Position numbers and translations under genes: made by a program. Below are positions 8,277 through 16,857 of a stretch of 64,000 bases of DNA, one piece after another. This DNA comes from Sulfitobacter sp. (GTDB lineage: Bacteria > Pseudomonadota > Alphaproteobacteria > Rhodobacterales > Rhodobacteraceae). The notes below the pieces were generated by a model. That model was not told the origin of the DNA. It searched no databases and was given only the letters and a program-made list of their open reading frames with translations. Every line of letters begins with the position of its first letter. Positions within the stretch are counted from its first letter, which is position 1. The DNA lies in NCBI GenBank assembly GCA_029252045.1, contig JAQXCD010000020.1:186001-250000 (forward strand), in the 5' to 3' direction.

Positions 8277-9175
8277 GGCGCGCTCTTTCTGCCCGCGCGC
8301 CGCGGCTCATCCGCAATGGCGGCAGGGTCGGCATCGCGGATCAGACGCTCCTCGCCCGACAAACACATAAATCGCCTCCCCTTCATGCGCCCGATCAGCG
8401 TCAGGCCCAATTGCTGCGCAATCTCGACGCCCCATGCTGTAAAGCCCGAACGCGAGGCCAGTACAGGTATCCCCATCATCGCCGTCTTGATTACCATCTC
8501 CGAGGTCAGCCGCCCCGTGGTATAAAGTATCTTGTCATCCGCACTCACCCCCTCGGAGAGCATCCAGCCCGCGATCTTGTCGACCGCGTTATGCCGTCCG
8601 ACATCCTCCATATAAACCAGCGGACGATCCCCGCAGCACAGCACCGTGCCGTGAATAGCCCCCGCCTGAAGGTAGAGGCTGGGTGTGCGGTTGATCTTGG
8701 CCGACAGGGCATAAAGCCAAGACGTGCGGACCTGTGTTTGCGGCAGCACCACGCCTTCCAGCCCCTCCATCATGTCACCAAAGACGGTTCCCACAGCGCA
8801 GCCGCTGGTGCGGGTCTTGCGGCGCATCTTGTCCTCATAATCCGTCTTGCGGGCGGTGCGGACCACAACTGTCTCCAGTTCCTCGTCGTAATCGACGCGG
8901 GTGATTTCGTCAGCCGCGCTCAACATGCCCTGATTGCGCAGAAACCCCAAAGCGAGGTAGTCGGGGTAGTCCCCGATGGTCATCGCCGTGACGATTTCCT
9001 GTGAATTCAGGTAGATCGTCAGCGGCCTTTCTTCGACCACGTTGATCTCTTGCAGAGTGCCCTCTTGGTCATATCCTGTGACCGCCCGCGTCAGACGCCG
9101 CGCCTGCGGGTCCGGTGCAATCAGATATTCAGACAGATCATCCAGTTCCGCCAATTGCGCCCCCTCTGGCAACAC
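8273..9175 (-). CDS. fdhD: Formate dehydrogenase accessory sulfurtransferase FdhD
   Basis: 300 residues. FdhD receives sulfur from a cysteine desulfurase and puts the terminal sulfido ligand on the molybdenum of bis-MGD before formate dehydrogenase takes it up. Family blocks seen: VVEERPLTIYLN, FLRNQGML, MEDVGRHNAVDK, YTTGRLTSEMV, ASRSGFT. The sulfur-carrying loop reads TSGCAVGTVFG: Cys126 is kept, but the position three residues later, Cys in E. coli, is Gly. The start is a GTG at 9175 with no clear ribosome site; an alternative start slightly upstream is possible. It heads the cofactor operon and is divergent from azlC across 32 bp. Confidence 0.92.
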   Translation of the reverse strand: MLPEGAQLAELDDLSEYLIAPDPQARRLTRAVTGYDQEGTLQEINVVEERPLTIYLNSQEIVTAMTIGDYPDYLALGFLRNQGMLSAADEITRVDYDEELETVVVRTARKTDYEDKMRRKTRTSGCAVGTVFGDMMEGLEGVVLPQTQVRTSWLYALSAKINRTPSLYLQAGAIHGTVLCCGDRPLVYMEDVGRHNAVDKIAGWMLSEGVSADDKILYTTGRLTSEMVIKTAMMGIPVLASRSGFTAWGVEIAQQLGLTLIGRMKGRRFMCLSGEERLIRDADPAAIADEPRRAGRKSAP

Positions 9176-9207
9176 GCTACGCAGTAAAGATATTCTAAGG
9201 GCAACGC

Positions 9208-9924
9208 ATGACCACTACCACCCGCAAATCCGCCTATCGGCAGGGCATTATCGACAGCAGCCCGTTCATTCTGGTGATCATCCCATTTGCAACGCTTTTT
9301 GGCGTGCTTGCAACAGAAGCGGGGCTGAACGTGCTTGAAACAATGGTCTTTTCCATCGTGGTCATTGCAGGAGCCGCGCAATTCACCGCCCTGCAATTGA
9401 TGCAAGAGAACACGCCAACCGTGATCGTCCTGATCTCGGCTTTGGCGGTCAATGTGCGTATGGCGATGTATTCCGCCTCTCTTACCCCCTATATCGGGGC
9501 GGCGCCGCTCTGGCAGCGCGCCCTTTGTGCCTATGTGACCGTGGATCAATCTTACGTCGTAGGTGTGTCAAAGTTCGAGCGGGAACCGGATATGACAGTG
9601 CCCGAACGCGTCGCCTATTTCATGGGTGCCGTCACGCCGATTGTGCCTTTGTGGTACGTCTTTACGCTTGTTGGCGCGCTGGTGGGCACGCGTGTCCCTG
9701 AAAGCTGGGCCCTGGATTTTGCGATTCCCATCGCGTTTCTGGCCATGATCGCACCGATGTTCCGCACGGCCGCGCATGTGGTTGCGGCATTAACCGCCGT
9801 TGTCGTCGCTTTGCTGGCGGCGGGGGTGCCCTACTCGCTGGGGCTGATCATCGCAGGCATTGCAGGCATGATCGCCGGCGCCCAAACCGAGTTATGGTTC
9901 GAGCGTAAGGGAGCCCCCAAATGA
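9208..9924 (+). CDS. azlC: AzlC-family branched-chain amino acid exporter, large subunit
   Basis: 238 residues with about six to seven transmembrane helices. The opening RQGIIDSSPFILVIIPFATL and the block VVIAGAAQFTALQLM are typical of AzlC/YgaZ. With the small AzlD partner it forms an exporter for branched-chain amino acids or analogues in the inner membrane. AAGGGCAACGC precedes the ATG. It overlaps azlD by 4 bp. Substrate is inferred from the family only. Confidence 0.92.
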   Translation: MTTTTRKSAYRQGIIDSSPFILVIIPFATLFGVLATEAGLNVLETMVFSIVVIAGAAQFTALQLMQENTPTVIVLISALAVNVRMAMYSASLTPYIGAAPLWQRALCAYVTVDQSYVVGVSKFEREPDMTVPERVAYFMGAVTPIVPLWYVFTLVGALVGTRVPESWALDFAIPIAFLAMIAPMFRTAAHVVAALTAVVVALLAAGVPYSLGLIIAGIAGMIAGAQTELWFERKGAPK

Positions 9925-10247
9925 TCGAGACTGGTACCCTTTGGACCATCATCATTCTGTTGGGCATCGGCAGCTTTGGCTTGCGGTTTGTCTTTACCGG
10001 CCTTGTCGGAAACCGCGCCATGCCGGACTGGCTGCTGCGGCATTTGCGCTATACGGCTGTGGCCATCCTGCCCGCACTGGTTGCCCCGCAGGTCATGTGG
10101 CCAACTGCAACAGATGGCGTTTTTGACATCCCGCGTGCAGCGGCTGCTGTAGTCACCCTCACTGTGGGATTGGCAACCAAAAATGTCCTCTGGGCTGTGT
10201 TCAGCGGCGCGGCAACCCTATACGGGCTGCTGTTCCTACTGGGGTAA
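9921..10247 (+). CDS. azlD: AzlD-family transporter small subunit
   Basis: 108 residues with three or four transmembrane helices. LRFVFTGLVGNRAMPDWLLR and YTAVAILPALVAPQV are the family-specific blocks. Partner of AzlC; its ATG overlaps the azlC stop. The 3' end overlaps the 3' end of the opposing lipoprotein gene by 12 bp, with no room for a dedicated terminator. Confidence 0.92.
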   Translation: MIETGTLWTIIILLGIGSFGLRFVFTGLVGNRAMPDWLLRHLRYTAVAILPALVAPQVMWPTATDGVFDIPRAAAAVVTLTVGLATKNVLWAVFSGAATLYGLLFLLG

Positions 10248-10841
10248 GGCCGCGACGCCATCACTCACATTACCGATATCATCTTCGTAATAGCGGGTTG
10301 TGGTCACTCCGGGCAGGCGTTCAACCTGCTCCATCAGCTTCAACGGGTAGAATCCCTGCTGGATTGACTGAAAACCCGGAACCTGTCTGAGGATTCCCGA
10401 GGTGGCATTTGCACAATATGCACTCGGCACAGCACCGTTTGCCTCAACCAGTTGCAAGGCGCGTGCTGCCTGCGCAGGCGTCACAACAAATTCCTGACTG
10501 ACGACGTGAAATTCGCTGCGTGCATGGGCCGATTTGTACCATTTCACCCAGTCAGGCGACATGCCGTACAAGACATCGCCCCGCTCCGGCACGCGCTCGT
10601 GTTTGAACGAACCCGCGGGATCAAACAGAACTGTTTGCGTGCTTTCAACCAACAAGGCCGTATGCGCCCCTGCGCCCGAGCGGTTGTTGATCATTGTGAT
10701 CAACGTCAACTTCGGCTCGCCTTGGTTCACATAGACAGCAGCGGCAATCGCATCGGAAGGCGATTCCTTACCCTTTTCAGAGCAACCGGCAAGCACGGCA
10801 GCAGACAGTGCCAGTGCCAGTGCCAGAAAAGGTTTAATCAT
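10236..10841 (-). CDS. Lipoprotein, possibly a permuted papain-like peptidase/amidase
   Basis: 201 residues. MIKPFLALALALSAAVLAGC is a lipoprotein signal ending in the lipobox LAGC, so the mature protein begins at Cys20 and is anchored in the envelope. The body shows a His in GAGAHTALLVES, then a Cys in SAYCANATSGIL. A His-before-Cys order within a short globular domain recalls circularly permuted NlpC/P60-type proteins; this is inference, not a firm match. The ATG at 10841 is preferred to upstream in-frame positions because it starts the lipoprotein signal. The aa3 subunit IV gene ends 16 bp upstream, so the two may be cotranscribed. Confidence 0.75.
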   Translation of the reverse strand: MIKPFLALALALSAAVLAGCSEKGKESPSDAIAAAVYVNQGEPKLTLITMINNRSGAGAHTALLVESTQTVLFDPAGSFKHERVPERGDVLYGMSPDWVKWYKSAHARSEFHVVSQEFVVTPAQAARALQLVEANGAVPSAYCANATSGILRQVPGFQSIQQGFYPLKLMEQVERLPGVTTTRYYEDDIGNVSDGVAALPQ

Positions 10842-10857
10842 CAACAAATCAGTCGGA

Positions 10858-10992
10858 TTAGCGGGCGAAAATCGCCATAAAAACGAGGATACCAATGATC
10901 ACCATACACGCGCGGGATACAAAAGTAACAAAACCGTCGAATGTTTTCTGCTGTGTATCGGAGTTCATGGTGCCATGCTCATGTTCGGCCAT
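10858..10992 (-). CDS. aa3-type cytochrome c oxidase subunit IV
   Basis: A 44-residue single-span protein: MAEHEHGTMNSDTQQKTFDG, then FVTFVSRACMVIIGILVFMA and a short IFAR tail. This matches the bacterial aa3-type oxidase subunit IV family (the small helix found in the Paracoccus and Rhodobacter oxidases), which packs on the core oxidase and is not needed for turnover. GAAGGAAAATACCC lies just before the ATG. The catalytic oxidase genes are not in the window, so it is an unlinked subunit gene, as is usual in this group. Confidence 0.88.
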   Translation of the reverse strand: MAEHEHGTMNSDTQQKTFDGFVTFVSRACMVIIGILVFMAIFAR

Positions 10993-11096
10993 GGGTATTT
11001 TCCTTCTGTCATCTTGGAATAACTGTTGTGCAGCAGTTACGGCATTTCGCCTGCCCTGTCACGCCGGATTTGCCACTGGGAGACAAGTTGAAGCAG

Positions 11097-11561
11097 TTAT
11101 GCCTCGTCATTCTCCAGATCTTGCAGAAGCTTGAAACCGATCCTGTTTGGTTCAGCGGCCTCCACAGCTTTTGGCAGGGCGCGAAATACCACGCTCAGCT
11201 GGCTGACGTGCTGGACCAGTTGCATTTTTGCGCCCGAAGGATCGGCCCCATAGAACGTGACGATGTCCGGATCGAAATATCCCATGCCCTCGATCTTTAG
11301 GACACCTGCGTCCGTGCCGGCAAAACCCATCGCAATTTCCTGATCGTCGTCCAGCCCCTCCTCAAACTTCTTGAGATAAAGGACAGTCCGCTCATAGGCC
11401 CACTGCGCTGGTGATTTCTGCGCGACGGACTTACCTGCCATCCCCTTGGGCAGCGGTTGATCCGTGGCGTTCTTAGCGTCCGGATCGCTGTGCACTTCAT
11501 GCATGCGTGGCAAGGCGTCCGCCTCAACAGCTTCTGCTGCGGTCTTGATCAGGTCATCCAT
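11097..11561 (-). CDS. Conserved hypothetical protein (resembles DUF6173)
   Basis: 154 residues, cytoplasmic, no signal or membrane segment. The N-terminus is acidic and helical (MDDLIKTAAEAVEADALP). The central part QWAYERTVLYLKKFEEGLDD and the C-terminal FDPDIVTFYGAD and VQHVSQLSVVFRALPK are well-formed alpha/beta. It resembles the alphaproteobacterial DUF6173 family from memory, so that label is tentative. It follows the MBL hydrolase only in the sense that its start lies 3 bp from that gene's stop, which places it last in an acyl-CoA dehydrogenase - MBL hydrolase - hypothetical operon. Confidence 0.75.
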   Translation of the reverse strand: MDDLIKTAAEAVEADALPRMHEVHSDPDAKNATDQPLPKGMAGKSVAQKSPAQWAYERTVLYLKKFEEGLDDDQEIAMGFAGTDAGVLKIEGMGYFDPDIVTFYGADPSGAKMQLVQHVSQLSVVFRALPKAVEAAEPNRIGFKLLQDLENDEA

Positions 11562-11564
11562 GGC

Positions 11565-12611
11565 TCACCCTTTACTTTGGTACAGCCATGCCCCGTCCTC
11601 ACGCTGTGTCCGGATGGCATGACCTTCCTGATAAAGGTGGCTCAAATGTGCAAAGGCTTCAACCAGTGCGAGGCCATATTCTGCCTCACCTATCGTTCTT
11701 TTGAACAGCGGCGGGAAAACTTCGCCCGCGGTTTTGGGCCTATCGATATAATCCAGCAAACGCTTCAGCGCGCCGTGATGGTTGTCAATCAACTGGCGCA
11801 TGCGGGTGGGAAGACCCTGAAATGGCAGCTTGTGCCCCCCCAGCACCAGACTATCCTCGTGTCCCAAAGGCGCCAGCCGCTCGCAGGCTTCTATCCATTC
11901 ACCAATCGGGTCGGCCATAGGCTCGGTCGCGTAGACGCCCACATTGGGGCTGATCGACGGCAGTATCTGATCGCCCGCAATGACGAGGTTATCATCCCTG
12001 CTCCAGAATGTTGCGTGCTCGGGTGCGTGGCCGTTGCCCATATGCACGTCCCATGTGCGGCCCCCCATGGTGATCGCATCCCCCTGCTTGATCCGCGTAT
12101 AGCCCAGAGGCAAAGGAGCCACGATATCGGCAAAGTTGAACGGCCTGTCGGCGGCGCGTTTATCATAAATCGCCTGCTCCATCCCCGCAGAGCGGTAGAA
12201 AGAAAGGCTTTCGGCGTTGGGAACGTCCTGAACATCCAGCGTCAACATCCGTGCAGTCAGCCACGCCGTCCGTGTCGTCACCAGTTCGGCACCGTGTTCA
12301 GTCTGGAACCATCCGGCAAGGCCGATATGATCGGGATGGTGGTGGGTCACCACAACGCGGGACACAGGCTTGCCTCCAAGCGGACCTGCCATGATCTCTG
12401 CCCAGATCGCTTTCGACTTCTTGGAGGCAAAACCGGTGTCGACAATTGTCCAGCTGTTGCCCTCATCCAACGCATAGACGTTAACGTGGTCCAGCTTCAT
12501 AGGCAGCGGCAGCCGCATCCACAAAACACCCGGTGCAACTTCAATCGCCTCTGAACCAACGGGCGGCACCTCCCGTGGATAGCGCATACCCTTGTGCCGG
12601 TCATCACTCAT
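11565..12611 (-). CDS. MBL-fold metallo-hydrolase
   Basis: 348 residues. The canonical zinc motif is VVTHHHPDHIGLAGW, followed by GNGHAPEHATFW (third His) and VIAGDQILP (bridging Asp), so both metal sites look intact. The C-terminal 100 residues form the extra helical domain seen in lactamase-like hydrolases acting on thioesters or CoA compounds (HLSHLYQEGHA). Overlap of 4 bp with the upstream acyl-CoA dehydrogenase suggests a role in the same fatty-acid or CoA-ester pathway, such as thioester hydrolysis. Substrate not determinable from sequence. Confidence 0.9.
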   Translation of the reverse strand: MSDDRHKGMRYPREVPPVGSEAIEVAPGVLWMRLPLPMKLDHVNVYALDEGNSWTIVDTGFASKKSKAIWAEIMAGPLGGKPVSRVVVTHHHPDHIGLAGWFQTEHGAELVTTRTAWLTARMLTLDVQDVPNAESLSFYRSAGMEQAIYDKRAADRPFNFADIVAPLPLGYTRIKQGDAITMGGRTWDVHMGNGHAPEHATFWSRDDNLVIAGDQILPSISPNVGVYATEPMADPIGEWIEACERLAPLGHEDSLVLGGHKLPFQGLPTRMRQLIDNHHGALKRLLDYIDRPKTAGEVFPPLFKRTIGEAEYGLALVEAFAHLSHLYQEGHAIRTQREDGAWLYQSKG

Positions 12612-14326
12612 GAAGCCGCCAATTCGTCGGCTGTCAGCGCATAGAGGTCTTCCGCACCTGCCTGCGCATGGGCCAGAAGCGCTATATGCTCGGGCAGTAT
12701 CCGCTGGATGTAGAAGCGCGCAAGCTTTTCACGGGCACCGCCACGGTCGGCCCGCGCCGCCTTCAGATGCAGTTGCGCGCCCAGCACACGGGCAAAGGCA
12801 TGGAGATAGGGCACCGCACCCGCAAAACGGTTTTGCAAATCGGTCTGTGAGACCAGCCATTCGGTCGCTTCGCGCATGCTTTCGCAGGCTTCCCAGACAT
12901 CACGGGCCATCCGCGGGAAGACATCACGCGCACGCTCGACTTCCTCGGCGACCTCGTCCAGCAGAGCCATCGCAGCCTCACCGCGATCCATCATCTTGCG
13001 CGCGACCAGATCCATCGCATGAATACCGTTTGTGCCCTCGTAAATCGCAGTGATACGCACGTCGCGGCAGAATTGCGCTGCCCCTGTTTCTTCGATGAAG
13101 CCCATGCCGCCGTGCACCTGAAGCCCCATATCCGCAACTGCGATACCGGTATCCGTGCCAAATGCCTTGCTGATCGGCGTCAGAAGCGCTGCGCGGGCCT
13201 TCCATGCCTTGTCGCCCGTGGCAGTCGCCATATCGATTGCCACGGCATTGCTGGCCGCAATCGCACGCGCTGCAAAAATTTCGACCTTCATCGTGGTCAA
13301 CATCCGCCGCACATCGGCATGCCCTAGAATCGTGTCCTTGTGGGCAATCTCGGGTGTTTTGCCCTGCTTGCGATCCTGCGCATAGGCCAGCGCATGCTGG
13401 AACGCGGCCTCGGCAACGCCGATACCCTGCCCGCCGACACCCAGCCGGGCATTGTTCATCATTGTGAACATTGCCGCCATGCCACCTTCGCGCTCGCCGA
13501 CCAGCCAGCCGGTTGCACCATCATATTGCATCACGCAGGTAGGTGAGCCGTGGATGCCCAGCTTGTGCTCAAGGCTCACAACACTAAGGGAGTTACGCGC
13601 GCCCGGATTGCCGTCTTCGTCCAGCATCAGCTTGGGTACCAGAAACAGGCTGATCCCGCGCACGCCGGCAGGCGCATCCGGAAGACGTGCCAACACCAGA
13701 TGGCACACGTTGCCACCCAGATCATGATCACCCCAAGTGATATAGATTTTCTGGCCCGTGATCGCATAAGTGCCATCACCGTTATCTGTAGCTTTGGTCG
13801 TCAGCGCCCCCACGTCCGAGCCGGCCTGCGGCTCTGTCAGGTTCATCGTGCCCGTCCATTCCCCACTGATCAGCTTGGGCAGGTACAGCGCCTTGAGCGT
13901 GTCACTCGCATGATGCTCCAGCGCTTCGATTTGCCCCTGAGACAGCATCGGGCAGAGCTGCAACGACAGGCATGCCCCACTCATCATATCCGTAACGGCA
14001 GCGGTCAGCGCCATCGGCAGCCCCATACCACCATATTCTGGATCAGCAGAAATCCCGACCCAGCCGCCTTCAGAAATCGCGCGGTAGCCTTCCTTAAAGC
14101 CGGGCGAAGTGCGAACCACTCCATTCTCCAGCTTCGCACCCTGCGTGTCTCCGATCCGCTGCAACGGGGCCATTACCTCTTCGCATAGCTTCCCCGCCTC
14201 GGTCAGGATCGCGCGGGTCACATCCTCTGTGGCGTCCTCGAATCGGGAGGTCGCCCGCAGCGCCGCAAGGCCCACGACATGATCAAACAGGAAATTGTAG
14301 TCTTCAACAGGTGCGCGATACGTCAT
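12608..14326 (-). CDS. Acyl-CoA dehydrogenase
   Basis: 572 residues, the long acyl-CoA dehydrogenase type with an extra C-terminal domain. N-terminus MTYRAPVEDYNFLFDHVVGL; FAD/substrate blocks MNLTEPQAGSDVGALTT and KIYITWGDHDLG; C-terminal dehydrogenase block QVHGGMGFIEETGAAQF and YEGTNGIHAMDL, where the Glu of YEGTNGI is the usual catalytic base region. It oxidises acyl-CoA to enoyl-CoA and hands electrons to ETF. The ATG at 14326 is preferred over a GTG five codons upstream because MTYRAP is the usual start and GAGACACCT precedes it. First gene of the operon with the MBL hydrolase. Confidence 0.92.
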   Translation of the reverse strand: MTYRAPVEDYNFLFDHVVGLAALRATSRFEDATEDVTRAILTEAGKLCEEVMAPLQRIGDTQGAKLENGVVRTSPGFKEGYRAISEGGWVGISADPEYGGMGLPMALTAAVTDMMSGACLSLQLCPMLSQGQIEALEHHASDTLKALYLPKLISGEWTGTMNLTEPQAGSDVGALTTKATDNGDGTYAITGQKIYITWGDHDLGGNVCHLVLARLPDAPAGVRGISLFLVPKLMLDEDGNPGARNSLSVVSLEHKLGIHGSPTCVMQYDGATGWLVGEREGGMAAMFTMMNNARLGVGGQGIGVAEAAFQHALAYAQDRKQGKTPEIAHKDTILGHADVRRMLTTMKVEIFAARAIAASNAVAIDMATATGDKAWKARAALLTPISKAFGTDTGIAVADMGLQVHGGMGFIEETGAAQFCRDVRITAIYEGTNGIHAMDLVARKMMDRGEAAMALLDEVAEEVERARDVFPRMARDVWEACESMREATEWLVSQTDLQNRFAGAVPYLHAFARVLGAQLHLKAARADRGGAREKLARFYIQRILPEHIALLAHAQAGAEDLYALTADELAAS

Positions 14327-14427
14327 AGGTGTCTCTTTCACAAACCGGTGGCATTATGTCGCCAAAATGAACCACAGACCGACATGGCGCAATCAAAACG
14401 CCGCGTCAGAGGAATAAGGAGCAGGCC

Positions 14428-15372
14428 ATGCGGCCCGAAACAGAACGCCTGCCCGCCACCGCCGAAGGTATAGCGCGTGCGGCAGAAGTACTAGCGAACG
14501 GGTCGCTTGTCGCATTCCCGACCGAGACAGTCTATGGCCTTGGCGCAGATGCCCGCCAGGGTGACGCGGTTGCTGCCATCTACGAGGCCAAAGGCAGACC
14601 CTCCTTCAACCCGCTGATTGTTCATGTGGCAGACATCAAATCAGCGCAGACATACGTCGAATGGAGCGCGCAAGCCGATGCTTTGGCACGCCTTTTCTGG
14701 CCCGGCCCGCTAACACTGGTGTTACCCTTGCGGGAAGGTCACGGATTGTCATCACTGGTGACGGCGGGGTTGTCGACAGTAGGATTGCGCGTACCAGCAC
14801 ACCCTGCGGCACAGGCCATGCTTGCCCATTTTGACGGCCCCGTAGCAGCACCTTCTGCCAACCTGTCAGGCCGGATCAGTCCAACCACTGCCGACCATGT
14901 GCTGGCAGGGCTGGACGGGCGCATTGCCGCTGTTCTGGATGACGGTGCTTGCGCGGTAGGAGTAGAGAGCACAATCATCGGTTTTGACAACATGCAGGCT
15001 GTGTTGCTCCGCGCAGGCGGTGTCGCAGCCGAAGAAATCGAAGCGGTCCTTGGAACCTCCCTTGCCTTGCCAGAGGCAGGAAGCATCACAGCGCCAGGGC
15101 AGATGTCGTCCCACTATGCCCCCAGCGGTGCTGTGCGCCTCAACGCGACCAAAGCCCGCGCAGGCGAGCATATGCTAGGGTTTGGAGCCGTAGACGGTAC
15201 GTTAAACCTGTCTGCAAGCGGCGATCTGGCAGAGGCAGCGGCGAATCTGTTTGGCCACCTCCACCTGCTGGATGCACTGGGCGGCCCGATTGCCGTAGCC
15301 CCTGTGCCGATGCGGGGGCTTGGTGTGGCTATCAATGACAGACTGAACCGCGCCGCCGCGCCGCGTACCTAG
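14428..15372 (+). CDS. L-threonylcarbamoyladenylate synthase (Sua5 type)
   Basis: 314 residues: a TsaC/YrdC domain (about 1-200) plus the Sua5 C-terminal domain. VAFPTETVYGLGADA, IYEAKGRPSFNPLIVHV, WPGPLTLVL and AAPSANLSGRISPTTA are the YrdC motifs; GQMSSHYAPSGAVRLN is the Sua5 linker. It makes threonylcarbamoyl-AMP for the t6A modification at position 37 of ANN-decoding tRNAs. AATAAGGAGCAGGCC is a strong ribosome site before the ATG. Stops converge with yqgE by 4 bp. Confidence 0.95.
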   Translation: MRPETERLPATAEGIARAAEVLANGSLVAFPTETVYGLGADARQGDAVAAIYEAKGRPSFNPLIVHVADIKSAQTYVEWSAQADALARLFWPGPLTLVLPLREGHGLSSLVTAGLSTVGLRVPAHPAAQAMLAHFDGPVAAPSANLSGRISPTTADHVLAGLDGRIAAVLDDGACAVGVESTIIGFDNMQAVLLRAGGVAAEEIEAVLGTSLALPEAGSITAPGQMSSHYAPSGAVRLNATKARAGEHMLGFGAVDGTLNLSASGDLAEAAANLFGHLHLLDALGGPIAVAPVPMRGLGVAINDRLNRAAAPRT

Positions 15373-15920
15373 GCCCGTCCGGCAGCAGCCGACAGCCCCA
15401 AAGGGTCAATCCCGATGCTGCGCACAACCTTCTCCCACAGCGTGTCGCGGTCTGCTTCAAACACCAGCTCGGGCGTTGCGGGGGCGGTCAGCCATCCATT
15501 CTGGCCAATTTCCTGATCTAGTTGTCCTGCCCCCCAACCGGCATACCCCACCGCAAACAAGAACGGGTCGGGCCCCGTGCCGCTGTTGATGTCCTCCAGA
15601 ACATCCCGCGTCGCGCTGAGCACATACCCCCCCGGAATGACCAACGGCTCGGGCGACTGGCGTGTGACGTCCAGATGCAGCACAAATCCCCGCTCGGTCT
15701 GGACCGGTCCCCCGAAATAGACAGGAGCCGATGGCCCGCCTGCTGTTTCCATATCCATCCGCGAGAACACCTCGGCCAGCGAGAGATCAATTGCGCGGCG
15801 GTTAATGATAAACCCCATCGCCCCCTCAGCGGAATAGGCGCACATAAACACCACGGACCGCGCAAAACGCGGATCACCGATGCCCGGCATCGCCACCAGA
15901 AACTGTCCGGCCAATTCCAT
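15369..15920 (-). CDS. yqgE: YqgE/AlgH family protein (UPF0301)
   Basis: 183 residues, normal length. MELAGQFLVAMPGIGDPRFA is the classic N-terminus, followed by SVVFMCAYSAEGAMGFIINR, YFGGPVQTERGFVLH and FAVGYAGWGAGQLDQEI. Function is not settled; AlgH was named for an alginate phenotype in Pseudomonas. The start at 15920 is chosen because earlier in-frame codons lack the family N-terminus. Divergent from the DsbD-alpha-like gene across 130 bp. Confidence 0.92.
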   Translation of the reverse strand: MELAGQFLVAMPGIGDPRFARSVVFMCAYSAEGAMGFIINRRAIDLSLAEVFSRMDMETAGGPSAPVYFGGPVQTERGFVLHLDVTRQSPEPLVIPGGYVLSATRDVLEDINSGTGPDPFLFAVGYAGWGAGQLDQEIGQNGWLTAPATPELVFEADRDTLWEKVVRSIGIDPLGLSAAAGRA

Positions 15921-16050
15921 GCAAACTACCTGTCTTAAAGAATAACTGTAGTGTGCCCTAGCTGGCTGCCGCACTGCAAGCGCCATAAGCGAAACATGGC
16001 TGAACGACTTGTGACTTGGCAAAACCTCCGTACGGGGCCACATAGGTTCC

Positions 16051-16857
16051 ATGATAAAAACACTCCTGTGCGCAACTGCGCTGACCGCATCTCTGACACC
16101 CGCATTTGCGGCGGACCCTGTCGGCACTCCCGTGACCGCGACGCTGATCGACGGTTGGGTACAGCCCGACGGCACACGCATCAGCGCAATCCAGCTGACG
16201 CTGGCGCCAGGATGGAAGACCTACTGGCGCGCGCCAGGCGATGCAGGCATCCCGCCCGAGTTCAACTGGCGCGGGTCGCGCAATCTGAATGGTGTCGCCA
16301 TCAGCTGGCCCACACCCCAGGTTTTTGAACAAAACGGCATGCGCTCGGTCGGCTATGCCCATCAGGTGATCCTGCCGCTGGCCATTTCGCCAAAACAAGC
16401 GGGTAAGCCGGTTCAGATCAACCTGTCCATGGATATCGGCGTATGCAAAGACATCTGCGTGCCCGAGACCCTGTCAATTTCGGGTGTACTGGATGCAGAC
16501 GGGCGCGTGCCCCTGCCCGCCATCGCCGCCGCATTGGCAGAGCAACCCTATTCCGCCACAGAAAGCGGGGCCAAAGGGGCAACCTGCGCCCTGACCCCAT
16601 CCGAAGACGGGTTGAAAATCACGGCCAGATTGAACCTGCCCGCAACCGGCGGCACCGAACACGTCGTGATAGAAGCAGGCAGCCCAGACATCTGGGTATC
16701 CGAGGCAACAACCAGCCGCAGCGGCAATATTCTGACCGCCCAGGCCGAGATGATCCGAAGCTCGGATGGCGCGCTTGCCATCGACCGCTCGGCCATCCGG
16801 TTTACGGTTTTGGGGTCATCCCACGCCGTTGACTTGCACGGATGCACGCCGGACTGA
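16051..16857 (+). CDS. Periplasmic DsbD alpha-domain-like protein
   Basis: 268 residues with a signal peptide (MIKTLLCATALTASLTPAFA, cleavage after AFA). The mature part resembles the N-terminal reductase domain of DsbD/ScsB: LTLAPGWKTYWRAPGDAGIP, FNWRGSRN, QVILPLAI, and the Cys pair in GVCKDICVPE. Two more Cys occur later (TCALTP, HGCTPD). It lacks the transmembrane and thioredoxin domains of full DsbD, so it would need a membrane partner to receive electrons. Probable role: thiol redox handling of exported proteins or copper. Converges directly on the RND pump gene, whose stop codon begins at the next base. Confidence 0.85.
   Translation: MIKTLLCATALTASLTPAFAADPVGTPVTATLIDGWVQPDGTRISAIQLTLAPGWKTYWRAPGDAGIPPEFNWRGSRNLNGVAISWPTPQVFEQNGMRSVGYAHQVILPLAISPKQAGKPVQINLSMDIGVCKDICVPETLSISGVLDADGRVPLPAIAAALAEQPYSATESGAKGATCALTPSEDGLKITARLNLPATGGTEHVVIEAGSPDIWVSEATTSRSGNILTAQAEMIRSSDGALAIDRSAIRFTVLGSSHAVDLHGCTPD

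Noticed and set aside
11457..12554. A 365-codon open frame on the plus strand
   Set aside because: Antisense to the MBL hydrolase gene, no recognisable motifs.
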